The notes under the pieces were generated by a model that ran no database searches, was not told where the DNA came from, and was given only the letters and a program-made list of their open reading frames with translations. A stretch of 64,000 nucleotides of DNA from Prochlorococcus sp. MIT 1314 (GTDB taxonomy: Bacteria; Cyanobacteriota; Cyanobacteriia; PCC-6307; Cyanobiaceae): NCBI RefSeq assembly GCF_034093315.1, contig NZ_CP139300.1, positions 930,001 through 994,000 on the forward strand, read 5' to 3'. This document shows, in pieces, positions 9,396 through 19,800 of the stretch; positions within the stretch are counted from its first letter, which is position 1, and each line of letters opens with the position of its first letter. Position numbers and translations under genes: made by a program.

Positions 9396-10241
9396 ATGAG
9401 CAAACAAGTTGCATATTTAGGTCCTAAGGGAACATACGCAGAAAAAGCAGCTCATATGTTATCAAAGCTTGCCAATTTTCAGACACCTATATTTGTACCA
9501 TGTAATGGGTTACATTCGGTCATAAAATCAATAGCCTATAACAATTGTGATGCTGCTGTAGTCCCCATTGAAAATTCTGTAGAGGGTGGAGTTACAGCCA
9601 CTCTAGATGCCCTATGGAAATTCCCTGAAATATATATCAATAAAGCAATTGTATTGCCCATAAAACATGCATTAATTAGCGATGGAGAAATTTCAAATAT
9701 TTCAGAAGTATTATCTCATCCACAAGCATTAGCTCAATGTTCAGAATGGTTATCTGAAAATCTTCCAAATGCAATAGCTCTTCCAACAAATTCAACATCA
9801 GAAGCTGTCAATATGGTTAAGGGGAGTAAATTTAGAGCAGCTATAGGTTCAAAATCATTAATTCAGATTCAAGGACTTAAAGAATTAGCCTATCCAATTA
9901 ATGATGTCCCAGGTAATTGCACTAGATTTATCTTGTTGAGCAAAGAATCAAAATGTGATTTAGCTAATATTGCCAGTTTTGCTTTCTCATTAATCTCAAA
10001 CGAACCTGGCGCTTTACTTAAAGCTATAAATTATATTGCAGATTTTGGATTTAATATGAGTAAAATAGAGTCTAGACCTTCAAAAAAAGAGTTAGGAGAT
10101 TATATTATTTACATTGATTTAGAAATAAATAATCAAAATAATATTTTAAATTTACTTGAATTAAAAAATAATCTAAAGCCTCTATGCAAGAACTTTGTTG
10201 ATTTTGGAAATTATTTTTCTGAGAATGTTGAATTAGATTAA
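9396..10241 (+). CDS. pheA: Prephenate dehydratase
   Basis: 281 residues, a monofunctional enzyme without a chorismate mutase domain. It decarboxylates and dehydrates prephenate to phenylpyruvate, the committed step to phenylalanine. The N-terminal lobe begins VAYLGPKGTYAEKAA. The TRF motif with the key threonine is in NCTRFILLS (about residue 176). A C-terminal ACT domain with NEPGALLKAI and ESRPSK forms the usual phenylalanine-sensing site, so feedback inhibition is expected. It converges on the methyltransferase gene with one base between stops. tyrA, the tyrosine-branch partner, is at the other end of the window. Confidence 0.95.
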   Translation: MSKQVAYLGPKGTYAEKAAHMLSKLANFQTPIFVPCNGLHSVIKSIAYNNCDAAVVPIENSVEGGVTATLDALWKFPEIYINKAIVLPIKHALISDGEISNISEVLSHPQALAQCSEWLSENLPNAIALPTNSTSEAVNMVKGSKFRAAIGSKSLIQIQGLKELAYPINDVPGNCTRFILLSKESKCDLANIASFAFSLISNEPGALLKAINYIADFGFNMSKIESRPSKKELGDYIIYIDLEINNQNNILNLLELKNNLKPLCKNFVDFGNYFSENVELD

Positions 10242-10242
10242 T

Positions 10243-11178
10243 TTATCCTCTACATTTATAAACTCCAAACTCCATTAAACCTTTTCGAAATGCCCAATTC
10301 ATGAGAAGTATAGTTGGAATCTCTCTAATAGACTTAATTATTGAAAGAGGACCAAGAGACAAAATTGCGAAAGGTCTTCTAATGCCTTCAAAAATAGAAT
10401 CGTACCATGAGGGATTTGTATAAGAATTCCAATTTTCAGAAACAACTCTTCCTATGCTATTTTTATTAGTTCTGAGAATATTAACAAATTCATTAATGCT
10501 AACAAAATTTGGATGTACCCATTGTTCAAGTAATTGTTTAAGAACCAAATTCTCAAAAAACGAAGGGGGGTTTTTCCTTAGATCTCTTGAATTCCAATCA
10601 GCCAATGCCAAATACCCTCCAGGTCTCAAAATTCTCAGCATTTCATCTGCAAACTTAGTTTTATCATTCATGTGTGCACCAGCCTCAACACTCCAAACCC
10701 CATCAAAGGATCCATCTTCAAATTTTAAATCCAAGGCATCCATAACTCTGAAGTTGCAATTAAGTCCAACAGGAGTAAGTTCTCTTGCTCTTTTTACTTG
10801 ACCAGGGCTAATTGTAATTCCAGTAACATTAAACCCATAATATTTCGCAAGAATCCTAGAACTTCCTCCTATGCCGCAACCTACATCTAGTATTCTGGAA
10901 CCTTTTGGCAATTTATCTAAACCACTCCATTTGACTAACTCATGAACAAACTGGACTTTAGCCTTTCTAAAATCAATTTTAACCCCCCCTAAGGGATAAA
11001 AGCCCAAATGTATATGTTCTCCCCACAATCTCTCAAGTAATTTATCCTCAGTCCAAGCATCATATGCAGATGCAACTGTGCCGGAAGAAATATATTTTCT
11101 AGCATTAATTTTCCAGATTACAGGTAATACTATTAAGATTAAAACCAGTAAAAAGAAAGGTAATAGTAATTCAAACAT
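10243..11178 (-). CDS. MPBQ/MSBQ methyltransferase (tocopherol and plastoquinone synthesis)
   Basis: 311 residues. One N-terminal membrane helix (about residues 2-22) is followed by a class I SAM methyltransferase with motif I ILDVGCGIGGSSR, then ITISPGQVKRARELTP and the VWSVEAGAHM loop. Along its length it closely resembles Synechocystis Sll0418 as I remember it, including the C-terminal SIREIPTILLM segment. That enzyme methylates 2-methyl-6-phytyl- and 2-methyl-6-solanyl-benzoquinol, giving precursors of tocopherols and plastoquinone. Its start abuts the stop of the upstream Lon-like gene with no spacer, so the two are likely co-transcribed. A gamma-tocopherol methyltransferase is the main alternative. 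Confidence 0.83.
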   Translation of the reverse strand: MFELLLPFFLLVLILIVLPVIWKINARKYISSGTVASAYDAWTEDKLLERLWGEHIHLGFYPLGGVKIDFRKAKVQFVHELVKWSGLDKLPKGSRILDVGCGIGGSSRILAKYYGFNVTGITISPGQVKRARELTPVGLNCNFRVMDALDLKFEDGSFDGVWSVEAGAHMNDKTKFADEMLRILRPGGYLALADWNSRDLRKNPPSFFENLVLKQLLEQWVHPNFVSINEFVNILRTNKNSIGRVVSENWNSYTNPSWYDSIFEGIRRPFAILSLGPLSIIKSIREIPTILLMNWAFRKGLMEFGVYKCRG

Positions 11179-11835
11179 TTAATTTTCTTTAATATCAGGA
11201 AAACTTTCTTTCAAGGCTGTTCTTGCTGCAAGTTGTTTTCTTGTATGATCAAGCATTTCATATTCTCTTTGCAAACGAGTATAAGTATTTCTTTCCTCTA
11301 AAAGTCTTTGCTGTTCTTGGGCAACAGAACCACCTAAATGTGCTCCTATCCAAAATGATAATTCCATGGGATTGTTCGGCAATTTATCGGGTAGGTTTTT
11401 CTTATTATTTGTCAATTTACTTGTTAGATTAATGACATCATTTAGTGCTTCGGTGACTTGATCTTTAAGAGAATCTAATTTTTGAAGGTTATCAATATTC
11501 TCATCGCTAATCCAACTTACCATCGCCGAACAAAATGGAGTTGAACGAATAATTTCTAAGACTTGAAATCTTTGTTGTCCGAGAGTAACAATATTACTTC
11601 TACCATCTTCTGCAGTGTGATGTTTTATTATTTGAGCGCAACATCCAACGTTAGCCATACTTTTAGTATTTGGATCCCACTTTATTACTCCAAACATAGA
11701 ATCACTTTCAAGAACAGATTGAAGCATGATTCTGTATCTAGATTCAAAAATATGCAAAGGTAATACCTCTTGAGGAAAAAGGACTACCTCTGGCAAAGGA
11801 AATAAAGGTAATTCCCTTACTGAGAGCTCTCCCAT
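11179..11835 (-). CDS. Lon N-terminal (LON substrate-binding) domain protein
   Basis: 218 residues containing only the PUA-like N-terminal domain of Lon protease: ELPLFPLPEVVLFPQEVLPLH and FESRYR at the start, and GRSNIVTLGQQRF in the middle. A helical C-terminal part follows, with QEQQRLLEERNTYTRL. There is no AAA+ or peptidase domain, so it is not a protease. Such stand-alone proteins are common in cyanobacteria; a role in substrate binding or as an adaptor is only inferred. It lies 56 bases downstream of rpsJ on the same strand and directly precedes the methyltransferase gene. Confidence 0.85.
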   Translation of the reverse strand: MGELSVRELPLFPLPEVVLFPQEVLPLHIFESRYRIMLQSVLESDSMFGVIKWDPNTKSMANVGCCAQIIKHHTAEDGRSNIVTLGQQRFQVLEIIRSTPFCSAMVSWISDENIDNLQKLDSLKDQVTEALNDVINLTSKLTNNKKNLPDKLPNNPMELSFWIGAHLGGSVAQEQQRLLEERNTYTRLQREYEMLDHTRKQLAARTALKESFPDIKEN

Positions 11836-11891
11836 TTAAACCTCATTCCTATCTATCTATATTAATAAATATAAGTCGTTTTCGGGAATAC

Positions 11892-12212
11892 TTAAAGTTT
11901 AACTTCTATATCTACACCACTAGGAAGATCCAACTTCATTAAAGCATCAATAGTTTTTGCTGAAGGACTATAAATATCTATTATTCTTCTATGAGTTCTT
12001 GTTTCAAAATGCTCTCTAGAATCTTTATCAACATGTGGTGACCTTAGAACACAATAAATTTTTCTCTTTGTAGGTAAAGGTATTGGACCTATTGCTGAAG
12101 CAGAAGTAGTATCGGCTGTTTGAATTATTTTGTCACAAGACAAATCAAGCATTCTTCTGTCGAATGCTTTTAGTCTTATTCTTATTTTTTGTTGTGCAAT
12201 TGATGCAGTCAT
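11892..12212 (-). CDS. rpsJ: 30S ribosomal protein S10
   Basis: 106 residues, standard S10. It carries the SGIDIEV-like end (SGVDIEVKL), [12 protein letters not shown] and the [28 protein letters not shown] stretch in two recognisable parts. S10 sits in the 30S head and in bacteria also takes part in NusB-linked antitermination. In cyanobacteria it is encoded at the end of the str operon after tuf rather than at the head of the S10 operon, and that is the arrangement here (108 bases after tuf). Confidence 0.97.
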   Translation of the reverse strand: MTASIAQQKIRIRLKAFDRRMLDLSCDKIIQTADTTSASAIGPIPLPTKRKIYCVLRSPHVDKDSREHFETRTHRRIIDIYSPSAKTIDALMKLDLPSGVDIEVKL

Positions 12213-12237
12213 AATTTCAAATTAACTTTCTAGTGAA

Positions 12238-12260
12238 GGGCCATTGATTAACAATGACCC
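12238..12260 (-). promoter_or_regulatory. Hairpin in the tuf-rpsJ spacer
   Basis: GGG-C-CATTG, loop ATTAA, CAATG-A-CCC form an imperfect stem (8 paired bases with one C/A mismatch). It has no T-run on its downstream side, so it is not a classical terminator. It could be a processing site or a partial attenuator between tuf and rpsJ (inference). Confidence 0.4.
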
Positions 12261-12320
12261 CTAAACCCTTTAGCTATTTTAAGCGAGTGAGGTTAAATTT
12301 CGGAAACTCAAATTTATTTA

Positions 12321-13520
12321 TTATTTGAGAATTTTAGAAACAACTCCAGCACCAATAGTGCGTCCACCTTCACGGATTGCGAATCGCATACCTTGTTCGA
12401 TAGCTACTGGACAAATTAATTCTCCAGTCATTTTAATTCTGTCGCCAGGCATAACCATTTCAACATTAGAGCCATCATCAGAGGTAAATGCTGTAATTTG
12501 ACCTGTGACATCAGTTGTTCTGATATAAAACTGGGGTCTATATCCTGCGAAGAAAGGTGTATGTCTGCCGCCCTCTTCTTTTTTGAGAACATAAACTTCT
12601 CCTTCAAACTGAGTATGAGGAGTTATAGATCCTTTCTTGACAAGTACCATCCCTCTCTCAATATCTTCTTTTTGAACGCCACGTAACAGTAAACCAACAT
12701 TATCGCCAGCCATACCTTCATCAAGAAGTTTGCGGAACATTTCAACTCCAGTAACAGTTGTTAATCTTGTGTCTCTTATTCCAACTATCTCGACTTCTTC
12801 CCCAACCTTAACTTTACCTCTCTCAATTCTTCCAGTAGCTACAGTTCCTCTACCGGTAATTGAGAAAACATCTTCAACTGCCATCAAGAATGGTTTATCA
12901 ACTTCTCTTTCTGGTTCTGGAATGCTAGCATCAACTGCTTTCATCAATTCTTCAATCTTTGATTCCCAAGTAGAATCTCCCTCAAGAGCTTTTAAACCAG
13001 AAACTTGCACAATGGGAATATCATCTCCAGGAAAGTCATAACTATCTAATAGTTCTCTGATTTCCATTTCAACAAGTTCGATAATTTCTTCGTCATCAAC
13101 CATATCGCACTTATTGAGAGCTACTACAAGAGCAGGAACACCTACCTGTTTAGCTAGAAGAATATGCTCTTTTGTTTGCGCCATAGGACCATCTGTGGCT
13201 GCGCAAACTAGGATAGCTCCATCCATTTGGGCTGCCCCTGTAATCATGTTTTTTACATAATCAGCATGTCCCGGACAATCGACATGAGCATAATGTCTGC
13301 CTTCCGTTTCATATTCGACGTGAGCGGTATTAATAGTAATGCCACGCTCTCTTTCCTCAGGAGCACCATCAATGTCTCCATAGTCTTGAGCTTGAGCTTG
13401 ACCTTTTTTTGCTAATACATTTGTAATAGCAGCAGTAAGTGTTGTTTTTCCATGATCAACATGGCCAATAGTACCTATGTTGACATGTGGTTTGTTCCTT
13501 TCGAACTTCTCGCGAGCCAT
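12321..13520 (-). CDS. tuf: Elongation factor Tu
   Basis: 399 residues. GTPase that delivers aminoacyl-tRNA to the ribosomal A site. G motifs are clear: GHVDHGKTT (P-loop), [12 protein letters not shown], and NKCDMVDD (guanine specificity). Domains 2 and 3 follow, with EGGRHTPFF and a C-terminal [10 protein letters not shown]. It is the third gene of the rpsL-rpsG-fusA-tuf-rpsJ cluster after rpsL and rpsG apart from fusA, starting 44 bases after fusA. A single tuf copy is normal for these genomes. Confidence 0.98.
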
Positions 13521-13564
13521 TTGAATTAAAGAATCGAGGGTTTAATAGTGTTTTAGTTTAGAGA

Positions 13565-15640
13565 TCAGGAGTTGCCCTGATTCTTGGAAATGATAGCTTC
13601 AGCAACATTACGAGGAACTTCCTCATAATTTGCGAACTCCATTGAAAATATACCCCGACCTTGAGTCATTGATCGGAGTTGAGTGGCATAACCGAACATT
13701 TCGGCTAAGGGCACTTTGGCCTGTACCTTAGACAATCCATCATCAACAGATTGTCCTTCTACTTGACCTCTTCTAGAAGAGAGATCACCAATTACAGATC
13801 CAAGAAAGTCGTCGGGACTTTCGACCTCAACTTTCATCATAGGCTCTAAAAGGACAGGATTACATTTTTTAACCCCATCTTTAAAAGCCATAGAACCTGC
13901 AATTTTGAAGGCCATTTCAGATGAGTCTACATCGTGGAATGAACCATCGACTAGTGTTACTTTTACATCAATGAGTGGATAACCGGCAAGAACACCAGAT
14001 TCGCATGTTTCTTTCATGCCGTTAGATGCAGGACCTATATACTCTTTCGGTACAGCTCCACCAACAATTTTATTGACGAATTCAAAACCTTTACCAACTT
14101 CAGCGGGTTCCATTTCAATTATTACATGACCATATTGACCTTTTCCTCCAGTTTGCCTTGCATATTTACCTTCACCAGTAGAACTAGACCTAATAGTCTC
14201 TCTATAAGAAACCTGAGGGGCTCCAATATTAGCTTCAACCTTAAATTCCCTCAACATTCTGTCAACAAGAATCTCTAGGTGCAATTCACCCATACCAGCA
14301 ATTACAGTTTGATTTGTCTCTGGATCAGTACTTACCCTGAAGGTTGGATCCTCTTCAGACAAGGCCGTTAAAGCTTTTGATAATTTTTCCATATCCCCTT
14401 TAGTTTTTGGCTCAACGGCTACCGAGATAACTGGTTCTGGGATAAACAAAGTCTCCAAAACTATAGGATCTTCTGTATTGCATAAAGTGTCACCAGTTGT
14501 TGTGTTCTTAAGACCCAATACAGCACCTAAATCTCCAGCTCTCAATTCATCAACCTCTTCTCTTTCGTCGGCTTTTAGAATTACTAATCTAGAAATTCTC
14601 TCTTTAGCATCTTTAGTAGAATTCATGACATAACTACCCTTTGAAAGAACACCTGAATACATTCTTACAAAAGTTAATTTCCCGTAGGGGTCAGACATCA
14701 CTTTAAAGGCTAATGCACTGAAAGGAGCATTATCATCCGAAGGTCTAACATCTTCCTTACCGCTTGGTAAAACACCTTGTATTGGTTTAACATCGACTGG
14801 GGCTGGCAAATAATCAACTACTGCATCCAAAACGAGTTGTACGCCTTTATTCTTAAAGGCTGACCCACACAATACCGGAACTAATCCATGTTTTAAAACC
14901 CCTTCCCTTATTCCTTTCTTGAGTTGTTCCTCAGATAATTCTCCTGTATCAAGGAATATTTCTATTAACTCTTCATCATTTTCTGCAACACTTTCCATTA
15001 ACTTGTATCTCCACTCATCCGCTTTCTCCTTCATTTCAGGTGGAATTGGTCCTTCTTCAATATCAGTACCTAAATCATTTTTGTAAAGATATGCTTTGTT
15101 AGCAACTAAATCAATAATGCCTGTGAGATCACCTTCAGCTCCAATAGGTAACTGAATGGGGAGTGCATTTGCCTTTAGTCGATCTTTAATTTGTTTATTA
15201 ACTTTTAAAAAATCTGCACCAGTTCTGTCCATTTTGTTAACAAAAACCATTCTTGGTACAGAATATCTATCTGCTTGACGCCAAACTGTTTCAGATTGAG
15301 GCTGAACTCCACCAACTGCGCAAAATACAGCAATAACTCCATCCAAGACGCGCATTGATCTTTCAACTTCAATAGTAAAGTCAACGTGTCCAGGAGTATC
15401 AATAATATTAATTCTGTGATCTTGCCAGCTAGTAGATATTGCAGCGGCAGTAATAGTTATTCCTCTTTCTCTTTCTTGAGCCATCCAATCTGTTACCGCA
15501 GCACCATCATGAACCTCTCCTATCTTGTGAACTACACCTGAATAAAACAAAATTCTTTCAGTTGTAGTAGTCTTACCTGCGTCAATATGAGCGGCTATAC
15601 CTATATTCCTTACTCGTTCTAGGGGAAAGTCGCGTGCCAA
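13565..15640 (-). CDS. fusA: Elongation factor G
   Basis: 691 residues, full-length translocase EF-G. The GTP-binding motifs are [24 protein letters not shown] and NKMDRTGAD. The switch I region is [11 protein letters not shown]. Domains II to V follow, including GKGQYGHVI and GMGELHLEI in domains III/IV. It drives tRNA and mRNA movement through the ribosome after peptide transfer and works with RRF in recycling. It starts 97 bases after rpsG, the longest spacer inside the str operon, and is followed by tuf. Confidence 0.98.
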   Translation of the reverse strand: MARDFPLERVRNIGIAAHIDAGKTTTTERILFYSGVVHKIGEVHDGAAVTDWMAQERERGITITAAAISTSWQDHRINIIDTPGHVDFTIEVERSMRVLDGVIAVFCAVGGVQPQSETVWRQADRYSVPRMVFVNKMDRTGADFLKVNKQIKDRLKANALPIQLPIGAEGDLTGIIDLVANKAYLYKNDLGTDIEEGPIPPEMKEKADEWRYKLMESVAENDEELIEIFLDTGELSEEQLKKGIREGVLKHGLVPVLCGSAFKNKGVQLVLDAVVDYLPAPVDVKPIQGVLPSGKEDVRPSDDNAPFSALAFKVMSDPYGKLTFVRMYSGVLSKGSYVMNSTKDAKERISRLVILKADEREEVDELRAGDLGAVLGLKNTTTGDTLCNTEDPIVLETLFIPEPVISVAVEPKTKGDMEKLSKALTALSEEDPTFRVSTDPETNQTVIAGMGELHLEILVDRMLREFKVEANIGAPQVSYRETIRSSSTGEGKYARQTGGKGQYGHVIIEMEPAEVGKGFEFVNKIVGGAVPKEYIGPASNGMKETCESGVLAGYPLIDVKVTLVDGSFHDVDSSEMAFKIAGSMAFKDGVKKCNPVLLEPMMKVEVESPDDFLGSVIGDLSSRRGQVEGQSVDDGLSKVQAKVPLAEMFGYATQLRSMTQGRGIFSMEFANYEEVPRNVAEAIISKNQGNS

Positions 15641-15737
15641 TTTTAAAGCTCCAATTAAAATAATTTTTGATAAGTATAGTTCACACTAAAAGCAAACTTC
15701 TATAATAATAAACTACATAAGTACCTTTTTGACGAAA

Positions 15738-16208
15738 TTAATATCTGTAATGTGCAAAAGCTTTATTTGCTTCAGCCATTTTATGAGTGTCTTCTCTTTT
15801 TTTAACTGCACTACCAGTTTCATTTGCTGCATCCATCAACTCACCAGCAAGTTTTTGGGACATACTTTTACCATTTCTTGCACGAGAGAATGTAACAAGC
15901 CATCTTAATGCCATGGCTGTTCCTCTTTCTTGGCGTACTTCCATAGGCACTTGATAAGTAGCGCCGCCAACTCGTCTAGCCCTTACCTCAACAAGAGGAG
16001 TAGCATTTTTCACCGCTGTTTCAAATAATTCGACCGCATTCCCACCAGTTCTCTCGCTTATTAAAGAAAAAGCATCAGACAATATTCTTTGAGCTGTAGA
16101 TTTTTTTCCATGTTTCATCAATCGAGAAATCATCATTGAAGCTAGACGACTATTAAATTGAGGATCTGGAAGAACTGGTCTTTTTACCGCTGCATTACGA
16201 CGTGACAT
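15738..16208 (-). CDS. rpsG: 30S ribosomal protein S7
   Basis: 156 residues. S7 nucleates assembly of the 30S head and contacts the E-site tRNA. Family features are the [16 protein letters not shown]-terminus, [16 protein letters not shown] (the beta hairpin), and [20 protein letters not shown] at the end. It lies 25 bases downstream of rpsL. In E. coli S7 represses translation of its own operon; whether the 25-base spacer supports this here is not evident. Confidence 0.98.
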   Translation of the reverse strand: MSRRNAAVKRPVLPDPQFNSRLASMMISRLMKHGKKSTAQRILSDAFSLISERTGGNAVELFETAVKNATPLVEVRARRVGGATYQVPMEVRQERGTAMALRWLVTFSRARNGKSMSQKLAGELMDAANETGSAVKKREDTHKMAEANKAFAHYRY

Positions 16209-16233
16209 GATTTTTAAAAGTACTGTTTACAAA

Positions 16234-16608
16234 TTAATCTTTGGGAGCTTTTGCTCCATACTTAGATCTGGATTGACGTCTATCTTTGACTCCAGCCGTA
16301 TCTAAAGTTCCTCTTATTATATGATATCTAACTCCTGGTAAATCCTTAACTCTTCCACCCCTTAGTAATACCACAGAGTGTTCTTGCAAATTATGTCCAA
16401 TTCCTGGGATATAAGCTGTTACTTCGAAACCAGAAGTTAATCTTACCCTAGCAACTTTTCTTAAAGCTGAATTTGGTTTTTTAGGTGTTGATGTATAAAC
16501 TCTTGTACATACGCCTCTTCTCTCAGGACAAGCTTTGAGTGCAGGCGATTTTGTTTTCTTAGTCAGACGTTTTCTTTCTGAACCTATTAATTGTGAGATG
16601 GTGGGCAT
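16234..16608 (-). CDS. rpsL: 30S ribosomal protein S12
   Basis: 124 residues. S12 lines the decoding centre. Visible are the MPTISQLI start, [14 protein letters not shown] (the loop with the streptomycin-related lysine), and [12 protein letters not shown]. It is the first gene of the minus-strand str operon. Its promoter must lie in the 195-base spacer it shares with the divergent gltB gene. Residues at the classical streptomycin positions look wild type. Confidence 0.98.
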   Translation of the reverse strand: MPTISQLIGSERKRLTKKTKSPALKACPERRGVCTRVYTSTPKKPNSALRKVARVRLTSGFEVTAYIPGIGHNLQEHSVVLLRGGRVKDLPGVRYHIIRGTLDTAGVKDRRQSRSKYGAKAPKD

Positions 16609-16760
16609 CTATTATATTTAGATAAAAATAAACATTTATCTATCATAACCTTTTGCGAGCACCAACTAAAAGTTTTTAATTATATTTTTTTTAAAATTTG
16701 TCAAATTAAAATTATTTGGTAAATATTCATTATCTTTAGATTTATTTTCATATTTATTTT

Positions 16761-16766
16761 TATAAT
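16761..16766 (+). promoter_or_regulatory. Possible -10 element for gltB
   Basis: A perfect TATAAT lies 37 bases before the gltB start in the rpsL-gltB spacer. Upstream, an imperfect NtcA-like half pair GTA-N8-TTA is found at 16719-16732, but the second half does not match TAC and the spacing to the -10 is a few bases long. NtcA control is therefore not supported. Confidence 0.35.
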
Positions 16767-16803
16767 AGAAATACATAAATAACTAAATAGAATTAAATAA
16801 TCT

Positions 16804-19800
16804 ATGGGAGAGAGTATCAAAAGAATCGTTGGCCCATATCAAGATAGCTATTCCCCAAATGGAATAATTGGGGAGAAAGATGCGTGTGGAGTTGGCTTCG
16901 TAGCGAATGTTGAAGGTATAGAAAGCAACTGGATTCTTAAACAATCTTTAAAGGGCCTCAACTGCATGGAGCATAGAGGAGGTTGTGGAGGAGATAGTGA
17001 CTCAGGAGATGGGGCAGGCATTTTATGTTCAATTCCATGGGGATATCTAGAAGAGAAAATTAATCTAAAAAATACTCAAGAATTTAATAGAGGTTTAGGC
17101 ATGGTTTTTATGCCTAATAAAAAAGAAAGAATTGAAGAATGTAAATCAATATGCGATCAGGAAGCAGAAAAATTAAAAGTCAACAAAACATTTTGGAGAA
17201 AAGTACCTGTTAATAATGAAATTTTAGGTCCTTTAGCTAAAGCAAATGCTCCATTCATCTGTCAGTGGATTTTATATATAGATAAAAAAGATTATAAGGA
17301 TGTTGAAAGGCTCTTATTTCAATTAAGGAAAAGAATTGAGAAAAAAATAAGAGAACCTTTCAAAAACGATGTTGGGGATTGTGAATTTTATTTTGCCTCA
17401 CTAAGTTCTCAAACAGTTGTTTATAAAGGTATGGTTCGCTCTGAAATATTATCCGAGTTTTATCAAGATTTAAAAGAAGAGAGTTTTAAAGTTTCATTTT
17501 CTGTTTATCATCGTAGATTTAGTACTAATACACTTCCAAAATGGCCACTAGCTCAGCCCATGAGATTTTTGGGTCATAATGGCGAAATAAATACTCTCTT
17601 AGGCAATATTAATTGGGCTAAAGCTTCAGAAAAACATATAGATGATTTTTGGGGAGAGTTATCTAATGAAATTAAGCCCATTGTAGATGTAAACAAAAGT
17701 GATTCATCAAATCTTGATGCAACCCTTGAAATCAATATTCGTTCAGGTCAGCCCATTACTGACTCATTATTAAAACTTGTTCCAGAAGCATTTAGAGATC
17801 AACCAGAACTTGAGGAGAGAGAGTATATAAAAGCTTTTTATGAATATTCTGCAAGCTTGCAAGAAGCTTGGGATGGTCCAGCACTACTTGTATTTGCTGA
17901 TGGAAATTTTGTTGGAGCAACGCTTGATAGAAATGGCCTAAGACCAGCAAGATATTCAATCACAAATGATGGTTTTGTAATAATGGGTTCTGAAACAGGA
18001 GTAGTAGATCTTGAAGAAGAAAGAGTAATAGAAAAAGGTCGATTAGGACCGGGACAAATGTTGGCAGTTGATTTTCATCAGCATAGAATCCTAAGAAATT
18101 GGGAAGTAAAATCTGAAGCCGCTCAAAGGCATGATTATAAAAACCTTCTCAGGAATAGAACTATAAAAATTGAAAATAATGAATGGGTTAAAGACTGCAA
18201 ACTAAAAGACCTTGAGTTGTTGCAACAACAAACTGCATATGGGTTTTCAGCGGAAGATAATGACCTTATCTTAGATTCAATGGCTTCATTAGCTAAAGAG
18301 CCTACTTATTGCATGGGCGACGACATCCCATTAGCAGTTCTTTCATCTAAGCCACATATTTTATATGACTACTTTAAGCAAAGATTTGCGCAAGTTACTA
18401 ATCCTCCTATTGACCCTCTGAGAGAAAAACTTGTAATGAGTTTAGAGATGCATCTAGGAGAAAGATGTACACCATTTGAAATTAAAGACGCTAAACCTTT
18501 TATTCATTTACAAAGTCCGATTTTAAATGAGGAAGAACTCATTTCCATCAAAAAATCAAAAATTCAATCTCAGACAATTTCAAGTTTGTTTGATTTAGAG
18601 GAAGGTATTCAAGGCTTAGAGAACCAATTAAAACTAATCTGTAAACAGAGTGAGCTGTCTATAAAAGAAGGTTGCTCTTTAATTATCATTTCTGATAAGG
18701 GAATTAATCCTAAAAAGACTTTCATACCTCCTTTACTTGCTGTTGGAGCAATTCATCATTATCTTCTTAAAAAAGAAATCAGGCTAAAAGCTTCCCTAAT
18801 AATTGAGACCGGTCAATGTTGGAGTACTCATCACTTAGCTTGTTTAATTGGATATGGAGCAAGTGCAGTTTGCCCTTGGTTGACTTTCGAAGCAGGTAGA
18901 CACTGGTTAAAACATCCAAAAACCCAAAAACTCATTGATAGCAAAAAAATAAATCCATTATCAATAGTTGATGTTCAAGAAAATATTAAAAAAGCTCTAG
19001 AAGACGGTCTAAGAAAAATTCTCTCAAAAATAGGCATCTCACTTTTATCTAGTTACCATGGTGCACAAATTTTTGAAGCTGTAGGCCTTGGATCTGACTT
19101 AATAAAAATTGCTTTTGATGGTACAACAAGTCGTATCGCTGGTATAACATTAAAAGAATTAACTAATGAAACACTTTCAATACATACGAAAGCCTATCCA
19201 GAGATCGATTTAAAGAAATTAGAATTTTTAGGATTTGTACAATTTAGAAATAATGGAGAATATCATTCCAATAACCCAGAGATGTCCAAAGTTTTACATT
19301 CGGCGGTAAAACAAGGGCCAGGATACGATCATTTTGAAACTTACAAAAAACTTATTAGTAATAGACCGACAACATCTCTTAGAGATTTACTAACAATTAA
19401 TTCAAAAAGAAAAAGTATTCCATTAGAGGAAGTTGAAAGTGTTGAATCAATTTGCAAAAGGTTCTGTACTGGAGGAATGAGTTTAGGTGCATTATCAAGA
19501 GAAGCGCATGAAGTTTTAGCAGTTGCAATGAATAGAATTGGTGGAAAAAGTAATAGTGGAGAAGGGGGAGAAGATCCAGCTCGTTTTAATGTTTTAAATG
19601 ATATCGATGAAAATACTCAGTCAGCGACATTGCCATTTATTAAAGGCTTAAAGAATGGAGACACCGCATGCTCCGCTATCAAACAAATTGCGTCAGGAAG
19701 ATTTGGAGTTACACCTGAATATCTAAGAAGTGGTAAACAACTCGAAATTAAAATGGCTCAAGGTGCAAAACCCGGAGAGGGGGGACAATTACCTGGTCCA

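Noticed and set aside
12498-13415. Plus-strand frames of 60-100 codons inside tuf
   Set aside because: Shadows of a strongly conserved gene; the same holds for the frames opposite the ribosomal genes.
16719-16732. NtcA site upstream of gltB
   Set aside because: Only GTA-N8-TTA is present; the second half does not match TAC and the distance to the -10 is off.
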